64,000 nt of DNA from Cafeteria roenbergensis (Eukaryota; Sar; Bigyra; Bicosoecida; Cafeteriaceae), in NCBI GenBank assembly GCA_008330645.1, contig VLTN01000030.1:1-64000 (forward strand), given 5' to 3'. The position numbers were made by a program, and so were the translations under genes. Each line of letters starts with the position of its first letter. Position 1 is the first letter of the stretch. Below are positions 44,549 to 54,016 of the stretch, in pieces. Below the pieces are notes generated by a model. It was given only the letters and a program-made list of their open reading frames with translations. It was not told where the DNA came from and did no database searches.

Positions 44549-46805
44549 ATGGCCTGCGAGTCGGGATGCTACAGATGGGCCGTGCTGGCCCTGAGCGTGC
44601 TTAACATTCTCAGCACCGGCGCACTGGTGCTGGGGTGGCCAGGCCTGCTGGTGAGGCGAGAGCGTTCGCAGGGCAACTGCGTGCGCCCCGCGCACTCGCG
44701 CGTGTGCCCGAAGCAGGCCGGCTAGGCACGCTGAAACTGCTCGCGCGCGATACCTGCTCGACAGGGGTGCTATGCTGCGCGCGCTCCGGCGCGCAGAAGG
44801 CTTCGGCTGGGCCAAAAGGGCGAGAATTTTTGCGCCGCGAAGCGTCGGCCGGCAGAATGGCCGCCCGCCCGCCCGAGCGCGCGCCGCCGCCATGCCCTCC
44901 CGGGTCAGCCGTTGGGGAACTGGGGTCCTTTTTTGGTGGGGGGTGGACAGGCTTTGCGAGGCGGGCCGGCGAGGCTGCCGGCACTTCGCCGGCAGCTTGA
45001 AGCCCCGTTGCCGTCTGACCCGGTGTCGCGACAGCCGCGGTTGCACCTCCTCTGCCGCGGCGCGCGCCGCGCTGCGCGGCCTCCCGCACCCCTTTCCTGC
45101 TCCCCTCTCCCCCACGCCATTCGATCGCCACCTCCCTGATGTTGCCCCGTCGTTCTCGCAGCTGATGCTGTCTGCGGAGGGCGCACTGCCGTGCTTGGAC
45201 GGCACGCTGCTGTGCACGGCGCGCGACCTCGAGCTGAACCTTGTGTTCAGCATCGCCAACGTGGCACTGCTCATTTCGAGCCTGCCCATCGGCCTCCTGC
45301 TGGCCCGCTTCGGCCCGCGAGCGGTGTCCGTGGCGTCCAACTGCTGCATCGCTGCGGGAGCGTTCATCATCGCCGCAGCCTTCGACGGCTCTGACCATCC
45401 AAAGAGCGGTGAAACGTCGTCGTCGGGCATCGTGCTGGCGATCGGCATCACCATTATGTCCGCTTTCGGCCCAGGGATCCAGCTTTCCTCGGTGGGCTCG
45501 GCGGAGCTCTTCCCGTCCCGCAAGGCGACCGTCGTCGGGCTGCTGAGCGGGATGATGGGCGGGTCAGCGCTCATCCTGCCCCTCTACGGGGCGGTCCACT
45601 CCGCGGGCGCGGGCGCCGTCACCCTCAAGGGTATCTTCTGGTGGCACGGCGGCATGGTTCTCGCCCTCGCCGTGGCCACTGCGCTGCTGCTGCCCAGCGG
45701 CACGTTCGAGGAGGCCAGGGACGCGCTGCACCTGGCCGACAAGGCGGCGCCGAGCGAGACTGCCGGGCAGGGCAAGCCCACAAAGGCGGCTGCCGAGGCC
45801 GCTTCGGCCCCCTCCGCGCCAACGGCGCACGACGATGCCGCGCCTCCCGCTGTCGCCCCCGTTGACGCGAAGGACCTCGCCGTCACATGCCAGTCGCCGG
45901 AGCTGCCGTCGACCGGCGAGGGCGAGGAGAGTCCGGGCATCACTGCCGGCTCGTCGGGTCACCCCCTCCCCGCAACGTCCATTGCAGACAAGACGTGCGA
46001 AGCTGCCGCAGCCGCTGGCGGCGAGCAGGCACTGCAGAGCCGCGCCGCGCACGCGACCACCCACGCGGCGGCCGTTGCCCCCACCGGCGCCGCGGCTGCT
46101 GCGGTGGCGGAGGCCGCGTCAGACGGGCCCCCCGTGGAGCCAGCAGGGACCCCAGCAACGATGCTGGGGGCCCTGTTCCAGCCCTGGTTCCTGGCCCTGC
46201 TGGTGTGGTTCTCGGCGCAGTACCTCCGTCTGGTCCTGTACCTGGGGTCAGCTGACCTCCAGCTGCGCGAGATGGCGGATGCAACGGGCAAGTCCCCGTC
46301 CGACGCCGAGACGTGGCTGCTCGTGCTGGGCTGGGTGGCGCCGTTCGGCGCGGTGGCGGCGCCGCTCGTCGGGCTGCTGCAGGACTGGGCCGGGTTTGCG
46401 GTCGCAATGATGGTGGTGCAGCTGGTCGGCATCGGCCACGCTGCCATGTCGCTGGTGCCTGCGCTTGAGGCGCAGCCGCTCACCTTTGCGCTGTACACCA
46501 GCCAGCAGGAGGCGCTCTTTGGCGTGGTGCTTGCGGCTTTGCTGAGCGGGCTCGGAAGCGCGCGCTTCGGAGTCGGCACGGGGGTAGTTTTCATCTGCGG
46601 GGCAATTTGCTCGGCGATCATCACGCCCATCACAGAAGCAATCGTGGAGTCAGGGACCTTCTTTGTCGCGAACATCGTCCTCCTCGCCATTGCTGGAGTG
46701 ACCACTGCGCTGCCTCTGGCGCAGCTGCTCGGGGTCGGCCCGTTGCTGCCGCCCGGGGAGAAGCCGGAGGATCGCGCTGCCGACGCGGCAGCGAGGGCGC
46801 ACTGA
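44549..46805 (+). CDS. SLC43-like major facilitator transporter
   Basis: Exons 44549-44650 (34 codons) and 45162-46805, 581 aa. The 511-bp intron starts GTGAGG and ends TCGCAG, phase 0. Exon 1 is essentially transmembrane helix 1 (WAVLALSVLNILSTGALVLG) and exon 2 continues with an exoplasmic loop. Then comes ARDLELNLVFSIANVALL and LLARFGPRAV, the SLC43/LAT3-type version of the MFS loop 2-3 motif. About twelve hydrophobic helices can be counted, six on each side of a ~140-residue Ala/Pro-rich cytoplasmic loop. Relatives carry large neutral amino acids; substrate is inferred from family only. The C-terminus is charged (PPGEKPEDRAADAAARAH). Confidence 0.8.
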
Positions 46806-47674
46806 TGCCGCTGTCGTTGCAGCGCACAGTGTTGCCTGCCCAGCAGGTGGACCCGTGTTTTTTTTCTTCTTGTCCAGTTTCCCGTGCCTCTTGCATCCTC
46901 CCCTCCGGCAACAGCAAGTGCGTTTTCGACTGTTTTCGTGATGGGTGCGTCTCGAAACCAGTGTGCGACAGGCCCAAATTCTGTATCTCCCCTCCTCGAG
47001 TACAGCCGGCATGCTAACGTGCTTTCGCACCCACCCAGGAACGCACCTGACGGTGCTGGCCTCGCAGGTTCAACTCCCGGCACACCAGTTTATGCGGCCG
47101 GCAGTGAGCGTCGTTCGCGAGCGCGGTCCATCCCACGCCACGCCCGCGAGGTCGGGACGCCCAACGCCGTCGCCCGCGCAGCGTGCGCCTTTCGCCGAGA
47201 GGGTGCAAACCGGGGAGTGGCACGATTGTCAAGCCCAGCTCACGATATTGACCACCCCCGGCAACATTTTGGCCCGCCAGCGCTTGCAGAGCGACCCCGC
47301 GGCGCCCGCCCTGGCAATTGCACTGCGCGGGCGTCGGCCACAGCCCCAACTCGGGGGGCCGGCCGAAGAGCACCCGCGAGACGGGCGGCAGCCCGGCCGT
47401 GCGCCCGCCCCCTGCCCCGCTCCGATGCGTCTCATTGGTGCGGCAGTGCTTGGTCACGCCATCGGCGAGCACTTGCCGCCCGGCGCGCACGGCCCCCCTC
47501 CCGGGCCGTGGTCTCTCTCGGCGCCTTCGTTTGTACCTGGGGTGAGCTGCGCATCGCACGCTACCTCGCCGGCCGCCACCATGCGAGCTATGACCGCCCG
47601 CGTGCGGCCCGATCGCGCTGCAGCCGGATTGCCGCGCGGGCAGCAACAGCCCACGCGCGCCCACAGCGCCTGAC
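46806..47674. other. Intergenic stretch; possible short first exon at 47425-47541
   Basis: No convincing gene. It includes a T-run with pyrimidine tract (46858-46875), probably the 3' UTR of the transporter. A possible short exon for the next gene is 47425-47541: ATG, 39 codons (MRLIGAAVLGHAIGEH...), followed by GTGAGC. An acceptor CTGCAG ending at 47623 would join it in frame. This is speculative. Confidence 0.35.
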
Positions 47675-49477
47675 TTGGCAGCCACGCTGGTGACTGCGGT
47701 TCTGCGGGCACACCGCCTCGCCCCCGTGCAAGCGCCTTCCGCCCCCCCTCCCCCGCTGAGGCTAGCCCCGCCCGGGCCGCAACCGCCCCTCCCCTCCCGA
47801 CCTACCCTTGACCCTGTGGCGCTGCGCCTGCAGCGGTCAGGACTGTTCGTGTGCAGGGCCACGGCCCCCAGAGGCACTGCCCGCGCCTGCACCACCAACG
47901 CGGCCACAGCCGATGCGGCCGCCCCCGGGAACGCGACGCCAGCCGTCCCAGCGCCGCCCGGTCCACCTGACACCGCGCTGGTGTTCGCGCTCGCCGACCC
48001 GGCCGGGGGCGGCCTGGTCGCATCCAGAGACGGCGTCGAACCGGGCGCGGCGTCGCCCGTCAGAACCGTGATGCTGGCGCCTGCATACCTGGTCGACGTC
48101 GTTGCGGTTTCGCCGCATCATCTGCTTGCCGTCCTGCCGCGCCGCGTCGCTCTGGTGTCGCTCACCTTCAAAGAAGGGCTTGCTCTGCCTGCGAGCTCGA
48201 AGTGGGACCCGCTTCCGTTCACGCTCCCCAGCCAGCCCTTCACCATTGCGCCGCGCTGGCCCACCCCCTGCCGGGAGAGCGACTCCGCCGTGGAGGCCGT
48301 GGTGGCCTCCCGCGACGGGTCTCTGCTGGCTCTGCCACTGGGGGCTCTGCACGGGGGCGTGTCCCAGCCAGCGACGGCTCTGCCAGGGGAGGATACTGCG
48401 CGTCGGCTGGCAGAGCGCGCGTCGCTCACGAAGCTGGAGCTTCCTGGGAACGTCTTGTCCGTGAAGTGGGTTCGATCGGCTCTGCCGCTTCCTCAAGCGC
48501 GTGAGCGCCTCGTCTCCATCCTGGTAGATCCCGGTGCGATTTGCATCGCCCCGCTGGGCGGGGATTCTTCCTGCGGCGGGGAGCGCGACGTCTCAGCCAT
48601 GGCGTTTCTGGGTCGAGCCGGTGCGACGTGTCACGCGCACATCGCGTCTGACGTCGTTGCAGTTGGGTTCGACGATGCCCGCGTGGCTGTGTTCTCGCTG
48701 GCTGGAAGCCACCGGCCCGCGGGGGAGGTCGCCGCGCTGGCCGGGCCTGCCGGGGCAGCGACCCCCGGGTCGCGTCCCGTCATGATGGGGTCGCCGGTTC
48801 TTGTGGGAGGTGTCATTGCGCAGTCTCTCGCCGTCCTGATGGATTCCGGCCCGTCCCCGGCTCTCAGACTCGTCGTCGCAGGCGCGGCCGGCGTGGCATC
48901 GGTGGACATCGAATTCGACCACGGTGCTCCGATGGCCGCCCCCAGCGCGGCGGCACTGGCACAGCCGCCTGAGGCCGCAACAGCTGACGCCGACGCCGGC
49001 GCTCTGCGGACGGGTGGGGGGCAGGATCGACTCGAACATGCGGCAGAGCCGGTTGGGCAGGGTGCTGCCCCAGCGCCCGCCTCATCGTCCTCGTCATCGT
49101 CATCGTCCTCGTCCTCGTCCTCGTCTGTTGTGGCGCCAGTCACGGGCCACTCTGCTGCGAGTCACCCGCCCCGCCTGCTGCCACCCCAGGGGTCGACCAG
49201 GGCCCCGGACGGGGCCTCCTCACAAGTCCCCAGTGGGTCAGTGTCCGTTCGAATCGGGTCGCTCCGGGCCCTCCTTCGTCTGACCCCGCCCGCGGTCGAC
49301 GTCTTCGGCCCCCGCTACCACGAGGCGCTCAGCTACGAAGTGGGCCTACATACCCACCCGGCTCTGTCGGCGGTGGCGGGCGTGGGAGACAGCTTGGGCA
49401 ACGTGGCGCTGCTCGACGTCTCAGCGGTGAAACCGCCTGTGGACGGCGTGCCCGACGGGGCGCGTCCGTTTGAGTGA
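47675..49477 (+). CDS. Unrecognised protein, 5' end unresolved
   Basis: A 600-codon frame is open from after a stop at 47591 and ends at 49477. It has no ATG before 48071, so an upstream exon probably supplies the start (see the 46806-47674 entry). I do not recognise a family. Much of it has short beta-strand-like hydrophobic runs separated by turns (DVVAVSPHHLLAVLPRRVAL, AVEAVVASRDGSLLALPLG, SDVVAVGFDDARVAVFSLAG). This could be a beta-propeller, but no WD signature is clear. A run of about fifteen Ser lies near residues 469-485 (49082-49125). It precedes the COG4-like gene on the same strand by 332 bp. Confidence 0.55.
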   Translation: MAATLVTAVLRAHRLAPVQAPSAPPPPLRLAPPGPQPPLPSRPTLDPVALRLQRSGLFVCRATAPRGTARACTTNAATADAAAPGNATPAVPAPPGPPDTALVFALADPAGGGLVASRDGVEPGAASPVRTVMLAPAYLVDVVAVSPHHLLAVLPRRVALVSLTFKEGLALPASSKWDPLPFTLPSQPFTIAPRWPTPCRESDSAVEAVVASRDGSLLALPLGALHGGVSQPATALPGEDTARRLAERASLTKLELPGNVLSVKWVRSALPLPQARERLVSILVDPGAICIAPLGGDSSCGGERDVSAMAFLGRAGATCHAHIASDVVAVGFDDARVAVFSLAGSHRPAGEVAALAGPAGAATPGSRPVMMGSPVLVGGVIAQSLAVLMDSGPSPALRLVVAGAAGVASVDIEFDHGAPMAAPSAAALAQPPEAATADADAGALRTGGGQDRLEHAAEPVGQGAAPAPASSSSSSSSSSSSSSSVVAPVTGHSAASHPPRLLPPQGSTRAPDGASSQVPSGSVSVRIGSLRALLRLTPPAVDVFGPRYHEALSYEVGLHTHPALSAVAGVGDSLGNVALLDVSAVKPPVDGVPDGARPFE

Positions 49478-49809
49478 CCCACTGGGGATGTCGGCGAGGC
49501 TCATCCATGAACGAGGAAGCCCAGGCCGCGGCGATATGTGTGCAGTGACAGGCGCAATTGCGAACCGCTGAGCCCGCGAAAGGCTCCTCAACCACGGTCA
49601 TAGTTGTCGCACTGCACCGCGATAACAATGTTGCCCGGACACGGCGCCACGGCAACATTTGCACAGATTCAGCATCCTCGCCCAGCCACGCATCCGAATC
49701 AGGGCTAAGGGGCAAGCAGTGGAGTCTGCGCCGGGCAAGCGGCTGGCAGAGCGTCAGCGTGCGCCAAAGCTTGTCAGCGACGAGCGCTTGGCGAGGCACT
49801 TGCGATGCC
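49478..49809. other. Gap between two plus-strand genes
   Basis: 332 bp, less GC-rich than its surroundings. The COG4-like frame is open back to 49558 without an ATG, so part could be coding only if another exon exists. No repeat or RNA gene was recognised. Confidence 0.4.
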
Positions 49810-52800
49810 ATGAGCGCCGACCTGGGCGACGCAATCGCTGCCAGCGAGGCCCTGTGCGGTGCCAGGTTCGCGCAGGGCCGGCTGGCGGCGGCTGAGGGTC
49901 GTCTGGAGGCGGCTGCGGAAGCCCTTGCGGGGTTGCGGCGTGCCGCCGCTGGCATCTCCCGGCGAATCGACACTGCCGCGCGAAGCATGGCTCGGCGCAA
50001 CGAGGGACGTGCCTCCAGTGGGTCCGCTCCGTTGGCGGAGCTCCGTGCCCGGGCAAGCACCATGGTTGAGCTGCGGGACGTGCTGGCCGCGCAAATTGCA
50101 GCCGCCGTTCGGCGCGTGCTGGCCGATGAGGGCGCGGGTGCCTCAGCGATCAGGGATGCGTGGCTGCTGGCCAGCGCGTTGGGCGAGGAGGGCGGCGTGG
50201 AGAGCGAGGCCACGGCCCGGTTCGCGGAGGCGGCAGTTGCTGGCTTTCGGTCGGACGCCATCCAGGTGCGGTCGCAGCTCGACGCGGCGCGTGCGGCCAT
50301 GCTAGCGACGCAGGCTCATCCGGCAGCGGGAGCCTCTGGCGATGGGGCCACAGGGGCGCCTGGCTGGCGTTCTCCGGCCGACGCCGCGTCCGGCTCTGCC
50401 GGTGGCGGTGGCTCTGCTGCGGGTGTCAGCGCTGGCGATGGCGCTGACGAGGACGGCGAGGCGGTGGCACCCACGTCGAGCGCGGTGGCATTGCTGGGTG
50501 CTGCAGCTGGCTGGCTGCGGCGCGCGTCGGAGCAACGCGCATCCCAGAGGGCGCGCTCCGCAGTCATCGCCGCTGTCCACGAGGAGCTGTGCCGACACGC
50601 CGCGCCCGTGCTGGCCATGTGGAGGGAAGCGTCGCGGCTCGACGCTGCGGTGGCGCTGGCGCTGGAAGCCGGGCACGCCGACACAACGGTTGCCCAGGCG
50701 GCGGCGGCGGCGGCGGCGGCGGCGGCAGCGCCGGCAGATTCATCGGAAGGATGCAAGGCACGATCGGGGGATGGGCCGAGGAGCAAGGGTGCGCCCGGCT
50801 CTGCCACGAAACCGCCGGATTCGCGCCGCCCCCCGCTGTCAGGGGGCGAGCCGTCGCTGTGGTCCCCGTCATCGGGCTCTGCCGGTAGAGCCGGGATGAC
50901 TGTGGAGGTTGCAGCCGCTGCTGTCGCGGCTCGGATCGGCGCAGCCTGGAGGCCGCTTCGACTGCTCTACCGCTCCGACGACGACGTCGCCAGGTCCGTT
51001 ACAACGCTTCGCGAAGTGGTCAATCGCTCCTTCCGGACGTCAGCCGGCAAAGCCTCGGATGCCGAGCCGTTTGACGAGGAAGCAGAGGTCTCTGAGGCGG
51101 TGGCGTGTGCTGCGGGCTGCGGCAGAGCCATGCTGGCAGAGCTGGACGATGCGGCAGAGCAGGCGACGTTCCTACTGGGAAGCCTCGACGCTTACCTGCG
51201 GCTGGCGGTGGAGACGGGGACGCTGACGTCATCGGGGGGTGCCATGGGGCGGGAGGGCGGCGCGCTGGCGGCGGAGGCGCAGGGCATCGCGGCCAGCGCA
51301 ACGGCGCTTGAGCGGGGCGCGTCGCTCCTGCAGCAGCGTCGCTCAATTCTCCTCGCTGTGTGCCGCTCGACAGCCACGGGCGACAGGGCTGGGGCGGGAC
51401 CCGCCGCACCGGACGCGGCGGGCGACCCTGCGCCGCCCTCGGGAGCGGCTGGCGCCGGTGCGGGCGGCGGCGGCCGCGGCGCCAGTGTGTGTCCCATGGC
51501 GTGGAGCTGGCCCGACGAGTGCGTCTGGGCAGCGGCCCGGGCGGTTTCACGTTCAGCCGGATCAGGGGTGGTGCTGTCAGCCGCAGCCACGCTTAGCGAC
51601 AACGCAGACGCACTATCGCGGCTTTGCGTGCAGGAGGCTGCGGCGCTGGCCGCAGCGGCGGCAGAGCCCGCCCCCGCTGAGCGACGCATCGCGGCAGGGC
51701 TGGGATCGGCCCACCCGGCCACCGCCGCGATGCTGCACATGCTGGAGCAGGTGGAGGGGACCGCGGGAGCTGGCTCTGCCGGCAGAGGCGCCAGGCGGCT
51801 GGATCGGATTGCGACGCTTGGTCGATCGCGAATGAATGGCGAGGCTGTGACAACGGTCGGCCACACTTCGCCCGGACCGGCAAGGCACAGCTCTGCCGGC
51901 CATGCTCGGGGCACTGGCGCGGCCGGGGCCGATGCTGGCCCCGGCGGCGATGCCAGCTACCACGCTGGTCGCACGTCCAACGCTGCGTTCGGGGAAGACG
52001 TCGACGCGGTTTCAGAGGAGTCTCTGGGGCTCGTCGGCGTGGTCAGTGCCGGCTCCCCGGCAGGGTGCAACACGGCAGAGCTTCTCGCCCAGAGGACCCT
52101 GGAGTGGGTCAGAGGGGCGGTCGGCGAGCTGGTGGACGCATTCCCGGCAAAACATTTGGGCGACGCGGAGCTGGAGGCGGCGGTTAGCGATGCTGTTTCC
52201 GCCGGCGCTGGCCGGGCCGGCCGCGGCGAAGCTGCCCCTGGCGTCGGTGGGGCGGCGTCTGCAGCGGGGGCGGCGGCGGCTGCGGCGGCGGCGGACGAGG
52301 CCTTCGACGCCGTCCGCGCCGCCTCTGAGGCCACGGATCTGGCTGTGGCATCGTTGCACTCGCTGGCGGACGCAGACCCTTCCGTCGGCAGTGCCAGCGG
52401 CAGAGCCCTCCCCGGCGCCGCCGGCGTCCTCCGCTACGAGCGGGAGACCCGTGCCGCGTCGGCAGCGGAGGCCAGGGCGGCAGCATCGCTCATTCTGGCG
52501 CACTTTGGGCCGGGCATCGACGCCGCGTACGCGGTCGCGGCGGCGGCCGCGGCGGCCTCCCGGGCTGGAGTGGTGGCGCTTGCGGCAGCCACGGTGGGAA
52601 GGGCCGCGGCTGTCGAAGTGTGCGCCCGGAGTGCGCTCTTTTGCGGGCTCTACCGGCCCACCGCTGCGGAATTTGACAAGGCGGCTTCGGAACTCGGAAG
52701 GATCAGCTGTGGAGCAGAGCCTAACCCTTCCAGCCGGATCTGCCTTGCACTGCAGGGTGTGCGGGCTCTGCTGGAGGCGTCTGGGGCGGCGCGGGTGGCG

Positions 52801-53778
52801 GCCGCGCTGCTTCCCGGGTCCCGCGCAGTCTTCGCTGCCGCGGTAGCCAGGCGCGTGGCTGAGGCCTGGGAGCGGGGCATTGGCATCGGAGGCGGCAGCG
52901 CCCGGCCCGAGCTGTCGGCAGAGCCAGGTGCCGCCGCGGGCGCTGGCGCCGCTGCCGGGGCCGGGGCAGCTGTGCCGGCGCGTGAAACGGCCGGTGGCGG
53001 CGCAGCGTCCCAGCGAGCCTGGAGCGGGCAAAGCAGATCCGGGTCGGGGGGCGGAATGGCCGAGGCGACGCGCGCTGCTGCGGCTGCAGTGGCCGGGGGC
53101 GGCGGCGTTGGCGTAGGGGCCCTCAACGACGCTGTGGCGGGGGGCTGGGCACAGCTGATGAGCGGATCGACGATGCTCTCGGCAGTGTTTGGGGGAGCGA
53201 GCGGCGGGCGCGACGAGGGGACGAGTCTTGCTTCCACGGCCGCGTTGAGGCCGCTGCGCAGCCGAGATGGTGCTGCTGACGGCGATGGGGGGCTCAGCCA
53301 TCGCGGTGCTGGCAGCGGCGGCGATGCGGACGGCCTCGACTCGCACTCGGCCATGAACACTGCGGAGGCTGTGGTGGGCGGTGGGGGCGGCTTTGCGGAG
53401 CTGGGTGGGCTGCTGCTAGAGCGAGAGGTGGATTGCTGCGCTACAATTGTGGTTCGAGCGATGCTGGGCTCGGCAGCGCAGCAGGCCAGCCATCCAGGGT
53501 TCGAGGGGGGCGAAGCTGACGAAGACCTTGCAGAGGCCATTGCCACAGGAGCCCTTGGCGTGAGACGGGCCCTGGCGCGCCTTCGGAGTGCAGCGGCTGT
53601 GCTGTCGGCTCCACGTGCGGTGGATGCCGTGCAGATTCTGAGAAGTTCCCCCAGAGCCGCGTCTCGAAACACAACGTTGTCTCGGACAGACGTCTCTTGT
53701 TTGCTTGCCTTGAGGAAGGATGTCTCGGCTGACGCAGCAGACAGCGCACTGCGCTTGGCTGCTCCGCGGCCGCCGTGA
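49810..53778 (+). CDS. COG4: COG4-like Golgi tethering complex subunit
   Basis: 1,322 aa from the ATG at 49810 (MSADLGDAIAAS). The C-terminal 100 residues carry the call. EDLAEAIATGALGVRRALAR, then LRSAAAVLSAPRAVDAVQIL, then LSRTDVSCLLALRKDVSADA, follow the COG4 end in order and spacing ('..FDKELRSLIAYLT', '[20 protein letters not shown]', 'LTPAEVRQVLALRIDF'). The N-terminus is a long heptad-like helical region (ALAGLRRAAAGISRRIDTAA) compatible with the bundle-forming end of COG subunits. Between them are Ala/Gly-rich insertions and a few helical islands, which explain the length against ~785 aa in human. Role if correct: lobe A of the COG complex, tethering retrograde vesicles at the Golgi. 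The stop falls a few bases before the methyltransferase repeat array. Confidence 0.6.
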   Translation: MSADLGDAIAASEALCGARFAQGRLAAAEGRLEAAAEALAGLRRAAAGISRRIDTAARSMARRNEGRASSGSAPLAELRARASTMVELRDVLAAQIAAAVRRVLADEGAGASAIRDAWLLASALGEEGGVESEATARFAEAAVAGFRSDAIQVRSQLDAARAAMLATQAHPAAGASGDGATGAPGWRSPADAASGSAGGGGSAAGVSAGDGADEDGEAVAPTSSAVALLGAAAGWLRRASEQRASQRARSAVIAAVHEELCRHAAPVLAMWREASRLDAAVALALEAGHADTTVAQAAAAAAAAAAAPADSSEGCKARSGDGPRSKGAPGSATKPPDSRRPPLSGGEPSLWSPSSGSAGRAGMTVEVAAAAVAARIGAAWRPLRLLYRSDDDVARSVTTLREVVNRSFRTSAGKASDAEPFDEEAEVSEAVACAAGCGRAMLAELDDAAEQATFLLGSLDAYLRLAVETGTLTSSGGAMGREGGALAAEAQGIAASATALERGASLLQQRRSILLAVCRSTATGDRAGAGPAAPDAAGDPAPPSGAAGAGAGGGGRGASVCPMAWSWPDECVWAAARAVSRSAGSGVVLSAAATLSDNADALSRLCVQEAAALAAAAAEPAPAERRIAAGLGSAHPATAAMLHMLEQVEGTAGAGSAGRGARRLDRIATLGRSRMNGEAVTTVGHTSPGPARHSSAGHARGTGAAGADAGPGGDASYHAGRTSNAAFGEDVDAVSEESLGLVGVVSAGSPAGCNTAELLAQRTLEWVRGAVGELVDAFPAKHLGDAELEAAVSDAVSAGAGRAGRGEAAPGVGGAASAAGAAAAAAAADEAFDAVRAASEATDLAVASLHSLADADPSVGSASGRALPGAAGVLRYERETRAASAAEARAAASLILAHFGPGIDAAYAVAAAAAAASRAGVVALAAATVGRAAAVEVCARSALFCGLYRPTAAEFDKAASELGRISCGAEPNPSSRICLALQGVRALLEASGAARVAAALLPGSRAVFAAAVARRVAEAWERGIGIGGGSARPELSAEPGAAAGAGAAAGAGAAVPARETAGGGAASQRAWSGQSRSGSGGGMAEATRAAAAAVAGGGGVGVGALNDAVAGGWAQLMSGSTMLSAVFGGASGGRDEGTSLASTAALRPLRSRDGAADGDGGLSHRGAGSGGDADGLDSHSAMNTAEAVVGGGGGFAELGGLLLEREVDCCATIVVRAMLGSAAQQASHPGFEGGEADEDLAEAIATGALGVRRALARLRSAAAVLSAPRAVDAVQILRSSPRAASRNTTLSRTDVSCLLALRKDVSADAADSALRLAAPRPP

Positions 53779-53783
53779 TGAAC

Positions 53784-53870
53784 GACGGCAGACGCACGGC
53801 TGCGGAGGTGTTGCAGAGCGAGCTTGACGAGCTGCAGCGAGCTGCAGCGAGCTGCAGCGAGCTGAATGAT
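53784..53870 (+). pseudogene. Orphan 3' end of a methyltransferase unit
   Basis: This short block matches the last ~80 bases of copies 1 and 2 (from ACGGCAGACGCACGGCTGCG through the AGCTGCAGCG repeats, here three, to the stop TGA). Nothing of the gene body precedes it; the COG4-like stop lies just upstream. Confidence 0.8.
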
Positions 53871-54016
53871 TGCGTTCATGAGGCAGAGCGCTGCTTGCCC
53901 ATCCCCCAGCGAGCGCCACTGCCACGCACGCGCCCACTCCCCGGCCCGCAGCGCGCAACGCGCGCAAGGCACGTACTGATCTTGCACCCTCCTGGAGCGT
54001 GCACGCCCGGCCTTCG

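Noticed and set aside
44772-45161. Starting the MFS transporter at 44772 without an intron
   Set aside because: That N-terminus is Arg-rich and lacks helix 1. The spliced exon at 44549-44650 supplies a proper first membrane helix and uses the splice signals seen elsewhere.
47055-47095. T-arm-like GGTTCAACTCC suggesting a tRNA
   Set aside because: The five-base stem around it has two mismatches and no D-arm, anticodon arm or acceptor stem could be folded upstream on either strand.
46884-47693. Overlapping plus- and minus-strand ORFs of 240-320 codons
   Set aside because: Three frames are open at once with Arg/Ala/Pro-rich translations and no domain; typical chance frames here.
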